A stretch of DNA of 10,049 nt, taken from positions 1 through 10,049 of the forward strand of contig JAEXXR010000477.1 in the NCBI GenBank assembly GCA_023405705.1, written 5' to 3'. The notes under the pieces are model-generated. The model worked only from the letters and a program-made list of their open reading frames with translations. It was not told where the DNA came from and did no database searches. Every line of letters starts with the position of its first letter. Position 1 is the first letter of the stretch. A program made the translations under genes and the position numbers. This DNA is from Actinomycetes bacterium. GTDB taxonomy: Bacteria > Actinomycetota > Thermoleophilia > Solirubrobacterales > Solirubrobacteraceae. Positions 1-6,551 of the stretch are shown here, in pieces.

Positions 1-116
1 GTGCGCGTCTCCTCGACGAGCGTGTTCCACTCGCCGCAGCCGGGGCATCTGCCGGCCCAGCGCGGCGTCTCGTGGGCGCAGACGGAGCAGACGTGGACGG
101 TGGTCGGACGGGCCAT
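1..116 (-). CDS. radA: RadA/Sms DNA repair ATPase, N-terminal fragment (gene continues past the left edge)
   Basis: The first 38 codons of a minus-strand gene start at the ATG at 116-114 and run off the left edge. They encode the N-terminal zinc finger typical of RadA: C10-x2-C13 and C24-x2-C27, the second pair in CPGCGEW followed by NTLVEE, with the usual PRWAGRC between the pairs. RadA is a RecA-like ATPase with a Lon-like C-terminal domain that helps branch migration in recombinational repair. Those domains are outside the window. In many Gram-positive bacteria radA lies directly downstream of clpC in one operon. Here clpC is upstream on the same strand, but a plus-strand gene intervenes, so radA probably has its own promoter. 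There is no Shine-Dalgarno sequence before the ATG, and a possible -10 hexamer lies 10 nt upstream. The finger pattern is specific enough for a firm call even from this fragment. Confidence 0.9.
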   Translation of the reverse strand, partial: MARPTTVHVCSVCAHETPRWAGRCPGCGEWNTLVEETR

Positions 117-126
117 GAGGGGATCG

Positions 127-132
127 AGAGTA
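127..132 (-). promoter_or_regulatory. Possible radA -10 element (TACTCT)
   Basis: The minus strand reads TACTCT, then 10 nt, then the radA ATG. A start site 6-7 nt after the hexamer would leave a leader of only about 3 nt. No convincing -35 box is visible. The inference rests on the same arrangement recurring at other genes in the window. Confidence 0.3.
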
Positions 133-189
133 CGCGGCCGGCCGGACGAACACGCGTTCGCGCCTGCGCACGCGGGCCCCGAGCGGCGC

Positions 190-195
190 TAGCGT
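190..195 (+). promoter_or_regulatory. Possible -10 element (TAGCGT) for a leaderless CDGSH transcript
   Basis: TAGCGT fits TANNNT and sits exactly 7 nt before the ATG at 203. This is the spacing seen for leaderless mRNAs in actinobacteria and Deinococcus. The 5' flank has no Shine-Dalgarno sequence, which agrees. No -35 box is recognisable. Confidence 0.4.
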
Positions 196-202
196 TCGGC
201 CC

Positions 203-433
203 ATGAGCGAGCCGGTCGAGATCAGAGTGCGCGACGACGGTCCCTACAAGGTCACCGGCCCCGTGCGGATCGTCGACCCCGAGGGCAACGAGATCGCCCC
301 GCCCGACCCCGGCCGCCCGATCGTCCTCTGCCGCTGCGGCCATTCGCGCACGAAGCCGTTCTGCGACGCCGCGCACAAGGCGAGCGACTTCTCCTCGTGC
401 GTGCGGGCCGCGCGCGTCGCCGACGGCGGCTGA
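203..433 (+). CDS. Small CDGSH-type iron-sulfur protein
   Basis: This 76-residue protein is a stand-alone CDGSH domain. Residues 43-58 read CRCGHSRTKPFCDAAH, giving the 3Cys-1His ligand set C43, C45, C54 and H58 that holds a [2Fe-2S] cluster in this family. The Gly of the name-giving CDGSH is Ala here, and the cluster ligands are intact. The N-terminal half (GPYKVTGPVRIVDPEGNE) is the beta-strand region usual in the short bacterial members. There is no signal peptide or membrane segment, so it is probably cytosolic. Family members are linked to electron transfer and iron or redox homeostasis, but the substrate or partner of this one is unknown. It is divergent from radA and convergent with clpC, so it splits the common clpC-radA pairing. 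The first ATG was chosen because a TANNNT hexamer lies 7 nt upstream and no ribosome binding site is present. Confidence 0.88.
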   Translation: MSEPVEIRVRDDGPYKVTGPVRIVDPEGNEIAPPDPGRPIVLCRCGHSRTKPFCDAAHKASDFSSCVRAARVADGG

Positions 434-457
434 GCCCCACCGCGACCCGGGAACGCA

Positions 458-486
458 GCGAGGGCGGCCCTCAGGGCCGCCCTCGC
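458..486. terminator. Bidirectional terminator hairpin between the CDGSH gene and clpC
   Basis: Two perfectly complementary 14-base arms (458-471 and 473-486) flank a single base, so the folded form is about a 12 bp GC-rich stem with a small loop. It lies 24 bp after the CDGSH stop and 29 bp after the clpC stop, between convergent genes. Neither side has a long T run, as is common for terminators in GC-rich actinobacteria. Confidence 0.75.
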
Positions 487-515
487 GGAACTCCAGTCCG
501 ATCCGGAGACCGGGG

Positions 516-3119
516 CTACTTGTCGGCCGGCTCCCCGCCGTCCGCGGCGGCCTCGGCGGCCGGCACGTCGCCGGAGCCCTCCTCCTCGGAGGAGCCGCCC
601 TCGGCGCCGACGCCGACCGGCGTCGGCGCGGGCTTCGGCTGGACGATCTCGATCGAGACCTCCGGGTCCTGGCCCTCCGGCGCTCTGTCGACCATCACGG
701 TCGCGCCGGGCGTCAGCTCCGAGCGGAGCACGAAGTCGGCGAGCGGATCCTCGATGTAGCGCTGGATCGCGCGACGGAGCGGGCGTGCGCCCATCGCCGG
801 GTCCCAGCCCTTGTCGACGAGCAGGTCCTTCGCCTCCTCGGTCAGCTCCAGCTGCAGCTCGCGCTCCGCCAGCGACGCGCGGATGCGCAGCAGCAGCAGC
901 TCGACGATCTCCTTGATCTCGTCCTTGGCCAGCTTGTGGAAGACGATCACGTCGTCGATGCGGTTGAGGAACTCGGGCCGGAAGACCTTCTTCAGCTCGC
1001 CCATGATCCGCGTCTTCATGTCGTCGTACGTGATCCCGGTCTCGTCGTCGGAGACCGCGAACCCGAGCGGCGTGTTGCGAGCGATCTCGGAGGCGCCGAT
1101 GTTCGACGTCATGATCACGATCGCGTGGCGGAAGTCGACCGTGCGCCCCTGCGCGTCGGTCAGCCGCCCGTCCTCGAGGATCTGGAGCAGGATGTTGAAG
1201 ACGTCCGGGTGGGCCTTCTCGATCTCGTCGAGCAGGAGGACCGAGTACGGCTTGCGCCGCACGGCCTCGGTCAGCTGACCGCCCTCGTCGTAGCCGATGT
1301 AGCCGGGAGGCGAGCCGACGAGACGGGAGACGGCGTGCTTCTCCATGTACTCGGACATGTCGATGCGCACCATCGCGTCCTCGTCGCCGAAGAGGAACTC
1401 GGCGAGCGTGCGCGCCAGCTCCGTCTTGCCGACGCCCGAGGGGCCGAGGAAGATGAAGGAGCCCGTGGGCCGCTTCGGATCCTTGAGGCCCGCGCGGGAG
1501 CGGCGGATCGCCTTCGAGATCACCTCGACCGCGGCGTGCTGGCCGATGACGCGCTTGTGGAGCTCCTCCTCCATGCGCATCAGCTTCGCCGTCTCGGCCT
1601 CGGTCAGCTTGAAGACCGGGATCCCCGTCCACATCGAGACGATGTCGGCGATCTCCTCCTCGCCGATCGACGGGCGCTCACCGGACTCGCCGGACTCCCA
1701 CTGCTCCTCCAGCTCGCGCTTTCTCTGCGTGAGCCGGCGCTCCTGGTCGCGGAGGTTGGCGGCTCTCTCGAACTCCTGCGCCTCGATCGCGGCCTCCTTC
1801 GCGCGCCGCGTCGTCTCGATCTCCTCCTCGAGATCGCGGTAGACCGGCGGGGAGGTCATCGACTTGATGCGCATGCGCGAGGCGGCCTCGTCAATGAGGT
1901 CGATCGCCTTGTCCGGCAGGAAGCGGTCCGAGATGTACCTGTCGGCCAGGTCGGCAGCCGCCGTCAGCGCCTCGTCGGTGATGTTCACCTTGTGGTGCTG
2001 CTCGTAGCGGTCGCGCAGGCCCTGGAGGATCTGGAACGTCTCGTCGGTCGACGGCTGGTCGACGCGGATCTGTTGGAAGCGCCGTTCGAGCGCTGAGTCC
2101 CTCTCGAGGTACTTGCGGTATTCGTCGAGCGTCGTCGCGCCGATCGTCTGCAGCTCGCCGCGCGCCAGCGCCGGCTTCAGGATCGAGGCCGCGTCGATCG
2201 CGCCCTCGGCCGCGCCCGCGCCGACGAGGTTGTGCAGCTCGTCGATGAACAGGATGATGTCGCCGCGCTGGGTGATCTCCTTCATCACCTTCTTGAGGCG
2301 CTCCTCGAACTCGCCGCGGTACTTCGACCCGGCGACGAGCGCCGCGAGGTCGAGCGTGTAGATCTGCTTGCCCTTCAGCAGCTCCGGCACGTCGGCGTTC
2401 GTGATGCGCTGCGCGAGGCCCTCGACGACGGCGGTCTTGCCGACGCCCGGCTCGCCGATCAGCACGGGGTTGTTCTTCGTGCGGCGCGAGAGGATCTGCA
2501 TGATCCGCTCGATCTCGGTCTCGCGGCCGACGACGGGGTCGAGCTTGCCGTCGGAGGCGAGCTTGGTCAGGTTGCGGCCGAACTGGTCGAGCAGCTTCGA
2601 GGACTTCTTGCCCTCGCCCTGCTGACCGGCGGCGGCGCCCGCGCCGCTCGCACCGCTGCCGCTGGCGCCCTGGCGGCGACCGCCCGGGCCCGACAGCATG
2701 CGGATGACCTCGTTGCGGATCTTCTCCGAGTCGGCGTCGAAGTCCAGCAGGATGCGGGCCGCGACGCCCTCGTTCTCGCGCACGAGGCCGAGCAGGATGT
2801 GCTCGGTGCCGATGTAGTTGTGCCCGAGGCTGAGCGCCTCGCGGAGCGCGAGCTCCAGCACCTTCTTGGCACGGGGGGTGAACGGGATCTGACCGGACGT
2901 CACCTCTTCACCGGAGCCGACGATGCGCACGACCTGCGCGCGCACGCGCTCGACGGTGATGTCGAGGCTCTCGAGCACGCGAGCTGCCAGGCCCTCTTCC
3001 TCACGCAGGAGGCCGAGGAGGATGTGCTCGGTGCCGATGTAGTTGTGCTTGAGCGTCCGGGCCTCCTCTTGGGCGAGGACGACCACCTGGCGGGCTCGCT
3101 CTGTGAATCGCTCGAACAT
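516..3119 (-). CDS. clpC: ClpC, Hsp100 AAA+ unfoldase of the Clp protease
   Basis: An 867-residue class I Clp ATPase that unfolds substrates and feeds them to the ClpP peptidase in the cytosol. It has two Clp_N repeats (about 1-70 and 75-143, each with [13 protein letters not shown]), then a Gly/Ala/Ser-rich linker (about 144-175). AAA module D1 has Walker A GEPGVGKT (222-229), Walker B D293-E294 and a KYRG pore loop at 266-269. A UVR-type coiled coil spans about 428-470. D2 has GPSGVGKT (559-566), D631-E632 and a GYIG pore loop at 606-609. LGF at 685-687 matches the tripeptide loop that docks on ClpP. The coiled coil and full length distinguish ClpC from ClpA and ClpB. The C-terminal 40 residues are an acidic, Pro/Ala-rich tail, as in some actinobacterial ClpC1 proteins. 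A purine-rich GGGAAGGA lies 11 nt before the ATG, supporting this start. No mcsA, mcsB, ctsR or clgR is adjacent within the window. Confidence 0.97.
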   Translation of the reverse strand: MFERFTERARQVVVLAQEEARTLKHNYIGTEHILLGLLREEEGLAARVLESLDITVERVRAQVVRIVGSGEEVTSGQIPFTPRAKKVLELALREALSLGHNYIGTEHILLGLVRENEGVAARILLDFDADSEKIRNEVIRMLSGPGGRRQGASGSGASGAGAAAGQQGEGKKSSKLLDQFGRNLTKLASDGKLDPVVGRETEIERIMQILSRRTKNNPVLIGEPGVGKTAVVEGLAQRITNADVPELLKGKQIYTLDLAALVAGSKYRGEFEERLKKVMKEITQRGDIILFIDELHNLVGAGAAEGAIDAASILKPALARGELQTIGATTLDEYRKYLERDSALERRFQQIRVDQPSTDETFQILQGLRDRYEQHHKVNITDEALTAAADLADRYISDRFLPDKAIDLIDEAASRMRIKSMTSPPVYRDLEEEIETTRRAKEAAIEAQEFERAANLRDQERRLTQRKRELEEQWESGESGERPSIGEEEIADIVSMWTGIPVFKLTEAETAKLMRMEEELHKRVIGQHAAVEVISKAIRRSRAGLKDPKRPTGSFIFLGPSGVGKTELARTLAEFLFGDEDAMVRIDMSEYMEKHAVSRLVGSPPGYIGYDEGGQLTEAVRRKPYSVLLLDEIEKAHPDVFNILLQILEDGRLTDAQGRTVDFRHAIVIMTSNIGASEIARNTPLGFAVSDDETGITYDDMKTRIMGELKKVFRPEFLNRIDDVIVFHKLAKDEIKEIVELLLLRIRASLAERELQLELTEEAKDLLVDKGWDPAMGARPLRRAIQRYIEDPLADFVLRSELTPGATVMVDRAPEGQDPEVSIEIVQPKPAPTPVGVGAEGGSSEEEGSGDVPAAEAAADGGEPADK
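2794..3047 (-). repeat. Duplicated Clp_N segment inside clpC (29-nt identical copies)
   Basis: The stretches 2794-2822 and 3019-3047 are identical over 29 nt and are 225 bp apart. They encode the [10 protein letters not shown] core of the two Clp_N repeats. The protein-level duplication is normal for ClpC. The perfect DNA identity probably reflects strong protein constraint plus narrow codon choice, although gene conversion is possible. Confidence 0.85.
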
Positions 3120-3352
3120 GGGTGCGACGTTCCTTCCCTACGGGCGGGTGAGGCGGGATCTTGGAGAGGGATGCGAATGCACCCGTTCACTCGGATCATC
3201 GGCAGCACGTCGCACGATGATGAGCGGTTGGGTTCGTTCGCCGGGCATAGGTCAGTCTACCAACAGGGTCGACGCTTCCTCGGGGTGAAGCGCGCGCCAC
3301 TCTGCGCAGAGGGGCGGGCGCCTCCTGGTGCTGTGCCCCGCAAGGCCGTCCG
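3120..3352 (-). promoter_or_regulatory. clpC leader and promoter region, with ribosome binding site and inverted repeat
   Basis: This 233 bp gap separates the lysS stop from the clpC start. A GGGAAGGA ribosome binding site lies at 3131-3138 (minus strand). A candidate -10, TAGACT, is at 3254-3259 without a good -35 box; it would give a leader of roughly 130 nt. An inverted repeat ATCATCG-N13-CGATGAT (3195-3221) lies within that leader and could be an operator or a hairpin. I see no CIRCE element, no HspR-type HAIR site and no CtsR heptamer repeat. Confidence 0.4.
3311..3339 (-). terminator. Possible lysS terminator (imperfect hairpin)
   Basis: GGGGC (3311-3315) pairs with GCCCC (3335-3339), and CGCC (3319-3322) pairs with GGTG (3327-3330) around a TCCT loop, with an asymmetric internal bulge. 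It starts 13 bp after the lysS stop. There is no T tract. Next to it a perfect 12 bp palindrome, CTCTGCGCAGAG (3300-3311), could form a second structure. The evidence is weak. Confidence 0.3.
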
Positions 3353-4840
3353 TCAGTCGCGCATCGCCGGGAAGAGCACGATCTCGCGGATCGATCTGCG
3401 GCCGGTCAGCAGCATCACGAGCCGGTCGATCCCGATCCCGACGCCGCCGGTCGGCGGCATGCCCTGCTCGAGCGCCTGCAGGAAGCTCTCGTCGTAGGGC
3501 TGGGCCTCCTCGTCGCCGGCCTCGGCGTCGCGGCGCTGCTGCTCGAAGCGGCGGCGCTGCTCGTCGGGGTCGTTCAGCTCGGAGAAGGCGTTCGCGATCT
3601 CCATCCCGTTGACGTAGGCCTCGAAGCGCTCGACGAGGCGCGGGTCCTCGCGATGGCGCTTGGCGAACGGCGACAGCTCGACGGGGTAGTCGAACAGGAA
3701 GGTCGGCTCGATCAGCGTCGGCTCGACGTGCTTGGAGACCAGCTCGTCGACGAGCTGGGCCCAGGTGTCCTCGGGCGGGACTCTCATCCCCTTCCCGGCC
3801 ATCGCGGCCGCGAGCTGCTCGCGGTCGGTGGCGGCCATGATGTCGATCCCGGTGCGGTCGAGGATGGCGCCCGCGAGCGTCTCGCGTCTCCACGGCGGCG
3901 CGAGATCGATCTCGCCGGCGTAGCCGGCCGCCTCGGCGGCCGCGGCGACCAGCCGCTCGGTCCGCTCGGCCATGTCCTCGTAGTCGGCGTACGCCTCGTA
4001 GAACTCGACCATCGTGAACTCGGGGTTGTGCTTGTGCGAGATCCCCTCGTTGCGGAAGTCCTTGCCGAGCTCGTAGACCTTCTCGAGGCCGCCGACGATC
4101 AGGCGCTTGAGGTACAGCTCGGTGGCGATCCGCAGGTACAGCTCGCGGTCGAGCGCGTTGTGGTGGGTCGTGAACGGCCGTGCGGCGGCGCCGCCGTAGA
4201 GCGGCTGCAGGACCGGTGTCTCGACCTCGATGAAGCCGGCCTCGTCGAGGAAGCGGCGGACCGCCGAGACGATCCGGGCGCGCGCGATGAAGACGGCGCG
4301 CGTCTCCTCGGAGGACATCAGGTCCAGCTCGCGGTGGCGGTAGCGGGTCTCGACGTCCTGCACGCCGTGGTGCTTCTCCGGCGGCGGGCGCAGCGACTTC
4401 GCCAGCAGCGTCCAGCCGTCGACGCGCAGCGACAGCTCGCCGCGGCGGGTGCGGAAGATCGCGCCGTCGATCCCGATCAGGTCGCCGAGGTCGAGCGAGA
4501 TCAGGCGGTCGAACGCCTCGCGCCCGAGCACGTCGACGCGGGCGTGCAGCTGCATCCGGCCCGAGCGGTCGACGAGGTCGAGGAACGCGGCCTTGCCCTG
4601 GCCGCGGCGAGCCGCGATGCGGCCGGCGATCCGGTAGACGTCCTCCGTCTCCTCGCCGTCCTCCAGCGCCTCGTGAGCGCCCTTGACGTCGGCGATCGGC
4701 ACGACGCCGTCGTACTCGGCCGGGAACGGCTCGATCCCTTCGTCGCGCAGGCGCTCCAGCTTCTGCCGGCGCGCGGCGAGCAGCGCGGTCGTCTCCTCGC
4801 CGCTCGGGGCGGCCGGTCTGTCGTCGTCGGTGGCGGCCAT
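3353..4840 (-). CDS. lysS: Class II lysyl-tRNA synthetase
   Basis: This 495-residue enzyme charges tRNA-Lys with lysine using ATP. After a divergent N-terminus there is an OB-fold anticodon-binding domain (about 68-145), then the class II catalytic core. Motif 1 is around GFIEVETPVLQPLYGG (202-217). Motif 2 carries the FRNEG signature at 262-266 followed by SHKHNPEFTMVEFYEAY (268-284). Motif 3 is GVGIGIDRLVMLLTG (466-480), with the ATP-binding Arg at 473. RIATELYLKRLIVGG (237-251) and KVYELGKDFRNEG (254-266) are diagnostic for LysRS rather than AspRS or AsnRS. The length is typical. It starts 9 bp after the greA stop, so the two genes are almost surely cotranscribed. The region before the ATG has only a weak AGGG. 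The first ~17 residues are Asp/Ala-rich and not conserved, so a slightly later start cannot be excluded, but no other good start codon is near. Confidence 0.97.
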   Translation of the reverse strand: MAATDDDRPAAPSGEETTALLAARRQKLERLRDEGIEPFPAEYDGVVPIADVKGAHEALEDGEETEDVYRIAGRIAARRGQGKAAFLDLVDRSGRMQLHARVDVLGREAFDRLISLDLGDLIGIDGAIFRTRRGELSLRVDGWTLLAKSLRPPPEKHHGVQDVETRYRHRELDLMSSEETRAVFIARARIVSAVRRFLDEAGFIEVETPVLQPLYGGAAARPFTTHHNALDRELYLRIATELYLKRLIVGGLEKVYELGKDFRNEGISHKHNPEFTMVEFYEAYADYEDMAERTERLVAAAAEAAGYAGEIDLAPPWRRETLAGAILDRTGIDIMAATDREQLAAAMAGKGMRVPPEDTWAQLVDELVSKHVEPTLIEPTFLFDYPVELSPFAKRHREDPRLVERFEAYVNGMEIANAFSELNDPDEQRRRFEQQRRDAEAGDEEAQPYDESFLQALEQGMPPTGGVGIGIDRLVMLLTGRRSIREIVLFPAMRD

Positions 4841-4849
4841 GCGGCGGCC

Positions 4850-5329
4850 CTAGGAGAGGCCGACGTCGATCTTCTTGATCTTCAGCTCGCGCGACTTGCC
4901 GTTGGGCAGCTGCACGGTGACGGTGTCGCCGACCTTGGCGCCGACGAGCGCCTTGCCGACCGGCGACTCGTTGGAGAGCTTGCGCTCGGCCGGGTTGGCC
5001 TCCGAGGAGCCGACGATCGTGTACGTCGCGCTCTTGCCGGAGTCGTCGACCTCGACGGCGGAGCCGATCCCGACGACGTCGGTGGCGATGTCCTTCGAGT
5101 CGATCACGGTCGCCGCGCGCAGCTTCTCCTCCAGCGCGGCGATCTTGCTCTCGAGCATCGCCTGCTCGTTCTTGGCGTCGTCGTACTCGGCGTTCTCGGA
5201 GATGTCGCCGAACTCGCGCGCCTCCTTGATCCGGGCCGCGACCTCGCGACGCTTCTCGGTCGACAGGTACTCGAGCTCGCTCTTGAGCTTCGAGAGACCG
5301 TCCGGCGTGAGGATGACGTCCTTGGGCAT
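4850..5329 (-). CDS. greA: Transcript cleavage factor GreA
   Basis: This 159-residue protein has the full GreA architecture. The N-terminal coiled-coil hairpin (about 1-75) has the tip sequence GDISENAEYDDAK (41-53), including the acidic residues D42 and E45 that coordinate the catalytic Mg2+ in the RNA polymerase secondary channel. An FKBP-like C-terminal domain (about 80-157) contains SPVGKALVGAKVGD (121-134). GreA rescues backtracked RNA polymerase by stimulating cleavage of the nascent RNA. The length matches the family (about 158). The start is supported by AAGGT 7 nt upstream. lysS follows after 9 bp in the same direction. The gene has a leader of about 100 nt with a terminator-like hairpin between the probable promoter and the ATG, which suggests control by premature termination. 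Confidence 0.97.
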   Translation of the reverse strand: MPKDVILTPDGLSKLKSELEYLSTEKRREVAARIKEAREFGDISENAEYDDAKNEQAMLESKIAALEEKLRAATVIDSKDIATDVVGIGSAVEVDDSGKSATYTIVGSSEANPAERKLSNESPVGKALVGAKVGDTVTVQLPNGKSRELKIKKIDVGLS

Positions 5330-5336
5330 AGGCGTG

Positions 5337-5341
5337 ACCTT
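5337..5341 (-). promoter_or_regulatory. greA ribosome binding site
   Basis: AAGGT on the minus strand sits 7 nt before the greA ATG. It is one of the few recognisable Shine-Dalgarno sequences in the window. A stronger TAAGGAG match lies further upstream at 5372-5378, but no start codon follows it at a useful distance. Confidence 0.6.
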
Positions 5342-5382
5342 GGCAGTGCGATGGTGTGCGAGACCCGCCGCTCCTTACAGCG

Positions 5383-5402
5383 AAAAACCCGCACATGGCG
5401 GG
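5383..5402 (-). terminator. Intrinsic terminator in the greA leader
   Basis: On the minus strand CCCGC (5398-5402) and GCGGG (5388-5392) pair around the loop CATGT and are followed at once by five T residues (5387-5383). This is the only hairpin plus T tract of the window. It lies about 54 nt before the greA ATG and about 26 nt after the expected start site of the TATACT promoter. It could attenuate greA-lysS, end a short RNA of about 45 nt, or serve as a distant terminator for dus, whose stop is about 135 bp upstream. The stem is short (5 bp), so termination may be partial, which would still let greA be expressed. Confidence 0.65.
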
Positions 5403-5434
5403 ATTCCGGTCCAATCAGGGCGACGGGGCGCGAC

Positions 5435-5440
5435 AGTATA
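5435..5440 (-). promoter_or_regulatory. Probable greA-lysS promoter, -10 element TATACT
   Basis: TATACT on the minus strand differs from TATAAT by one base and stands out in this GC-rich DNA. The upstream sequence (5443-5465) is unusually AT-rich for the window but holds no clear TTGACA. The predicted start site is near 5428, giving a leader of about 100 nt. Confidence 0.6.
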
Positions 5441-5528
5441 GCGCCGAGTTTCTAATCCCTCGGTAAGGGTGCTGCGGATCGCGCATCCCACGCCGGCGCA
5501 CGTGATCGCGCGCACCCCGCGAAACGCG

Positions 5529-5540
5529 CTGACCGGTCAG
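5529..5540. repeat. 12 bp palindrome CTGACCGGTCAG covering the dus stop codon
   Basis: This perfect palindrome contains the TGA stop of dus. Without a loop it is a poor hairpin and more like a protein-binding dyad, but chance is possible. The rest of the 207 bp dus-greA spacer (5330-5536) holds the greA promoter and leader terminator, and otherwise nothing recognisable. Confidence 0.4.
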
Positions 5541-6526
5541 GCCGCGGCGAGCGCCGGCAGGCCGAACGCCGCGCGCGCCTGGGCGATCGACTCGGTCCGC
5601 TGGAGCTTGTCCTGCAGCTCGGCGCCCTCGCCGAGCCGCTCGACGTACCAGGGGTAGAACTTGCGCAGGTAGCGGGCGGCGCGCCCCTCGCCGAGATGCT
5701 CGACGGCGCGCTCCAGCACCCACTCGACCTCGGCGAGAACCTCCTCGCGGCTGGGGTCGCCCTCGCGCAGCCCGAGCACCTGCTCGAACAGCCACGGGTT
5801 GCCGAGCGAGCCGCGCGCCAGCAGGACGGCCTCGGCCCCTGTGTATTCGAACACCTCTCTGACGCGCTCGGCGCTTCTGAGCCCGCCGGAGATCAGCACC
5901 GGCACCGGCAGCTCCTCGACCAGCCTCTTGGCGAGGTCGTAGTCCGGTCTGCCCCTGTGCTGCTGGGAGGCGTGGCGCGGGTGGATGCAGAGGCCGGCGA
6001 TGCCGGCGTCGGCGACCAGCCGGTAGGCCAGCTCGATCCCGTGCTGGTCGCCGGGGCGCAGACCCGGGCGCAGCTTGACCGTGACCGGCAGGCCGCTGCC
6101 CTCTCTCGCCGCGACGGCGAGCGCGACCGCCAGCTCCGGGTCCTTCACGAGCGCGGCGCCGGCGCCGGTCTTGCAGACCTTCGGGACCGGGCAGCCCATG
6201 TTGAGGTCGATCAGGTTCGCGCCCGTCTCGGCCGCTCTGGCGGCGGCGGAGCGCATGATCTCCGGGTCGTTGCCGAACAGCTGGATCGAGACCGGGCCCC
6301 TGACCTGCTCCTCCGGATGGACCCGCAGCAGCTCGGTGCAGGTCTTCTCGTTGCCATAGTGGATCGCGTGGCTGGAGACCATCTCCGAGACGGCGAGGCC
6401 GGCACCGTAGCGCTTCGCCTGCAGCCGCACGAACCAGTTGCCGATGCCGGCCAGCGGGGCCAGCACGACGCGGTTGGGGATCTCGACGCCGCCGAGCGTC
6501 CAGGAGTCGTGGAGGGAACGGGTCAC
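5537..6526 (-). CDS. dus: tRNA-dihydrouridine synthase (DusB-like)
   Basis: This 329-residue FMN enzyme reduces specific uridines in tRNA to dihydrouridine with NADPH. The N-terminal TIM barrel has the FMN-site segment NRVVLAPLAGIGN (18-30). The catalytic Cys is in LNMGCPVPKVCKTGAGAAL (108-126), that is C112. K151 in VKLRPG and H182 in the HPR motif follow, and ARGSLGNPW (237-245) is close to the usual form. The helical tRNA-binding C-terminus (about 250-329) contains KFYPWY. Two segments differ from the common form: IHPRHASQQHRGRPDY (181-196) replaces the usual HGRT-containing loop, and ISGG (212-215) replaces NGDI. I believe this style occurs in actinobacterial relatives, so activity is probably kept, but the tRNA position modified is unknown. 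The start is GTG; no other in-frame start lies between it and the coaX stop, and TACCAT 7 nt upstream supports a leaderless start there. Confidence 0.9.
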   Translation of the reverse strand: MTRSLHDSWTLGGVEIPNRVVLAPLAGIGNWFVRLQAKRYGAGLAVSEMVSSHAIHYGNEKTCTELLRVHPEEQVRGPVSIQLFGNDPEIMRSAAARAAETGANLIDLNMGCPVPKVCKTGAGAALVKDPELAVALAVAAREGSGLPVTVKLRPGLRPGDQHGIELAYRLVADAGIAGLCIHPRHASQQHRGRPDYDLAKRLVEELPVPVLISGGLRSAERVREVFEYTGAEAVLLARGSLGNPWLFEQVLGLREGDPSREEVLAEVEWVLERAVEHLGEGRAARYLRKFYPWYVERLGEGAELQDKLQRTESIAQARAAFGLPALAAA

Positions 6527-6533
6527 GGGATCG

Positions 6534-6539
6534 ATGGTA
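6534..6539 (-). promoter_or_regulatory. Possible dus -10 element (TACCAT), leaderless start
   Basis: TACCAT lies exactly 7 nt before the GTG start of dus, inside the 25 bp coaX-dus gap. There is no Shine-Dalgarno sequence. It suggests that dus can be transcribed independently of coaX, although read-through from coaX is also likely. Confidence 0.35.
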
Positions 6540-6551
6540 GCCGGGGCGTGG

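Noticed and set aside
3120..3352. CIRCE, HAIR or CtsR operators upstream of clpC
   Set aside because: No match to the consensus arms on reading both strands. A GAGTG on the minus strand has no partner arm.
2232..3497. Plus-strand open frame opposite clpC and its leader
   Set aside because: The antisense of ClpC has low-complexity Asp/Leu/Val composition, and no start signals are seen.
5104..5394. Small peptide from a GTG in the greA leader (attenuation peptide)
   Set aside because: The frame runs on through greA out of frame, has no ribosome binding site, and its first codons fall in the terminator hairpin. There is no run of regulatory codons.
3252..5414. Minus-strand 720-codon open frame overlapping lysS and greA in another frame
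   Set aside because: It is Arg/Gly/Ala/Pro-rich shadow translation of two well-supported genes. Its apparent start lies in the greA leader hairpin.
3653..5455. Long plus-strand open frame opposite lysS and greA
   Set aside because: Its protein is Val/Leu/Asp/Arg-rich with no family pattern, as expected for the antisense of GC-rich genes. The minus strand encodes unmistakable LysS and GreA.
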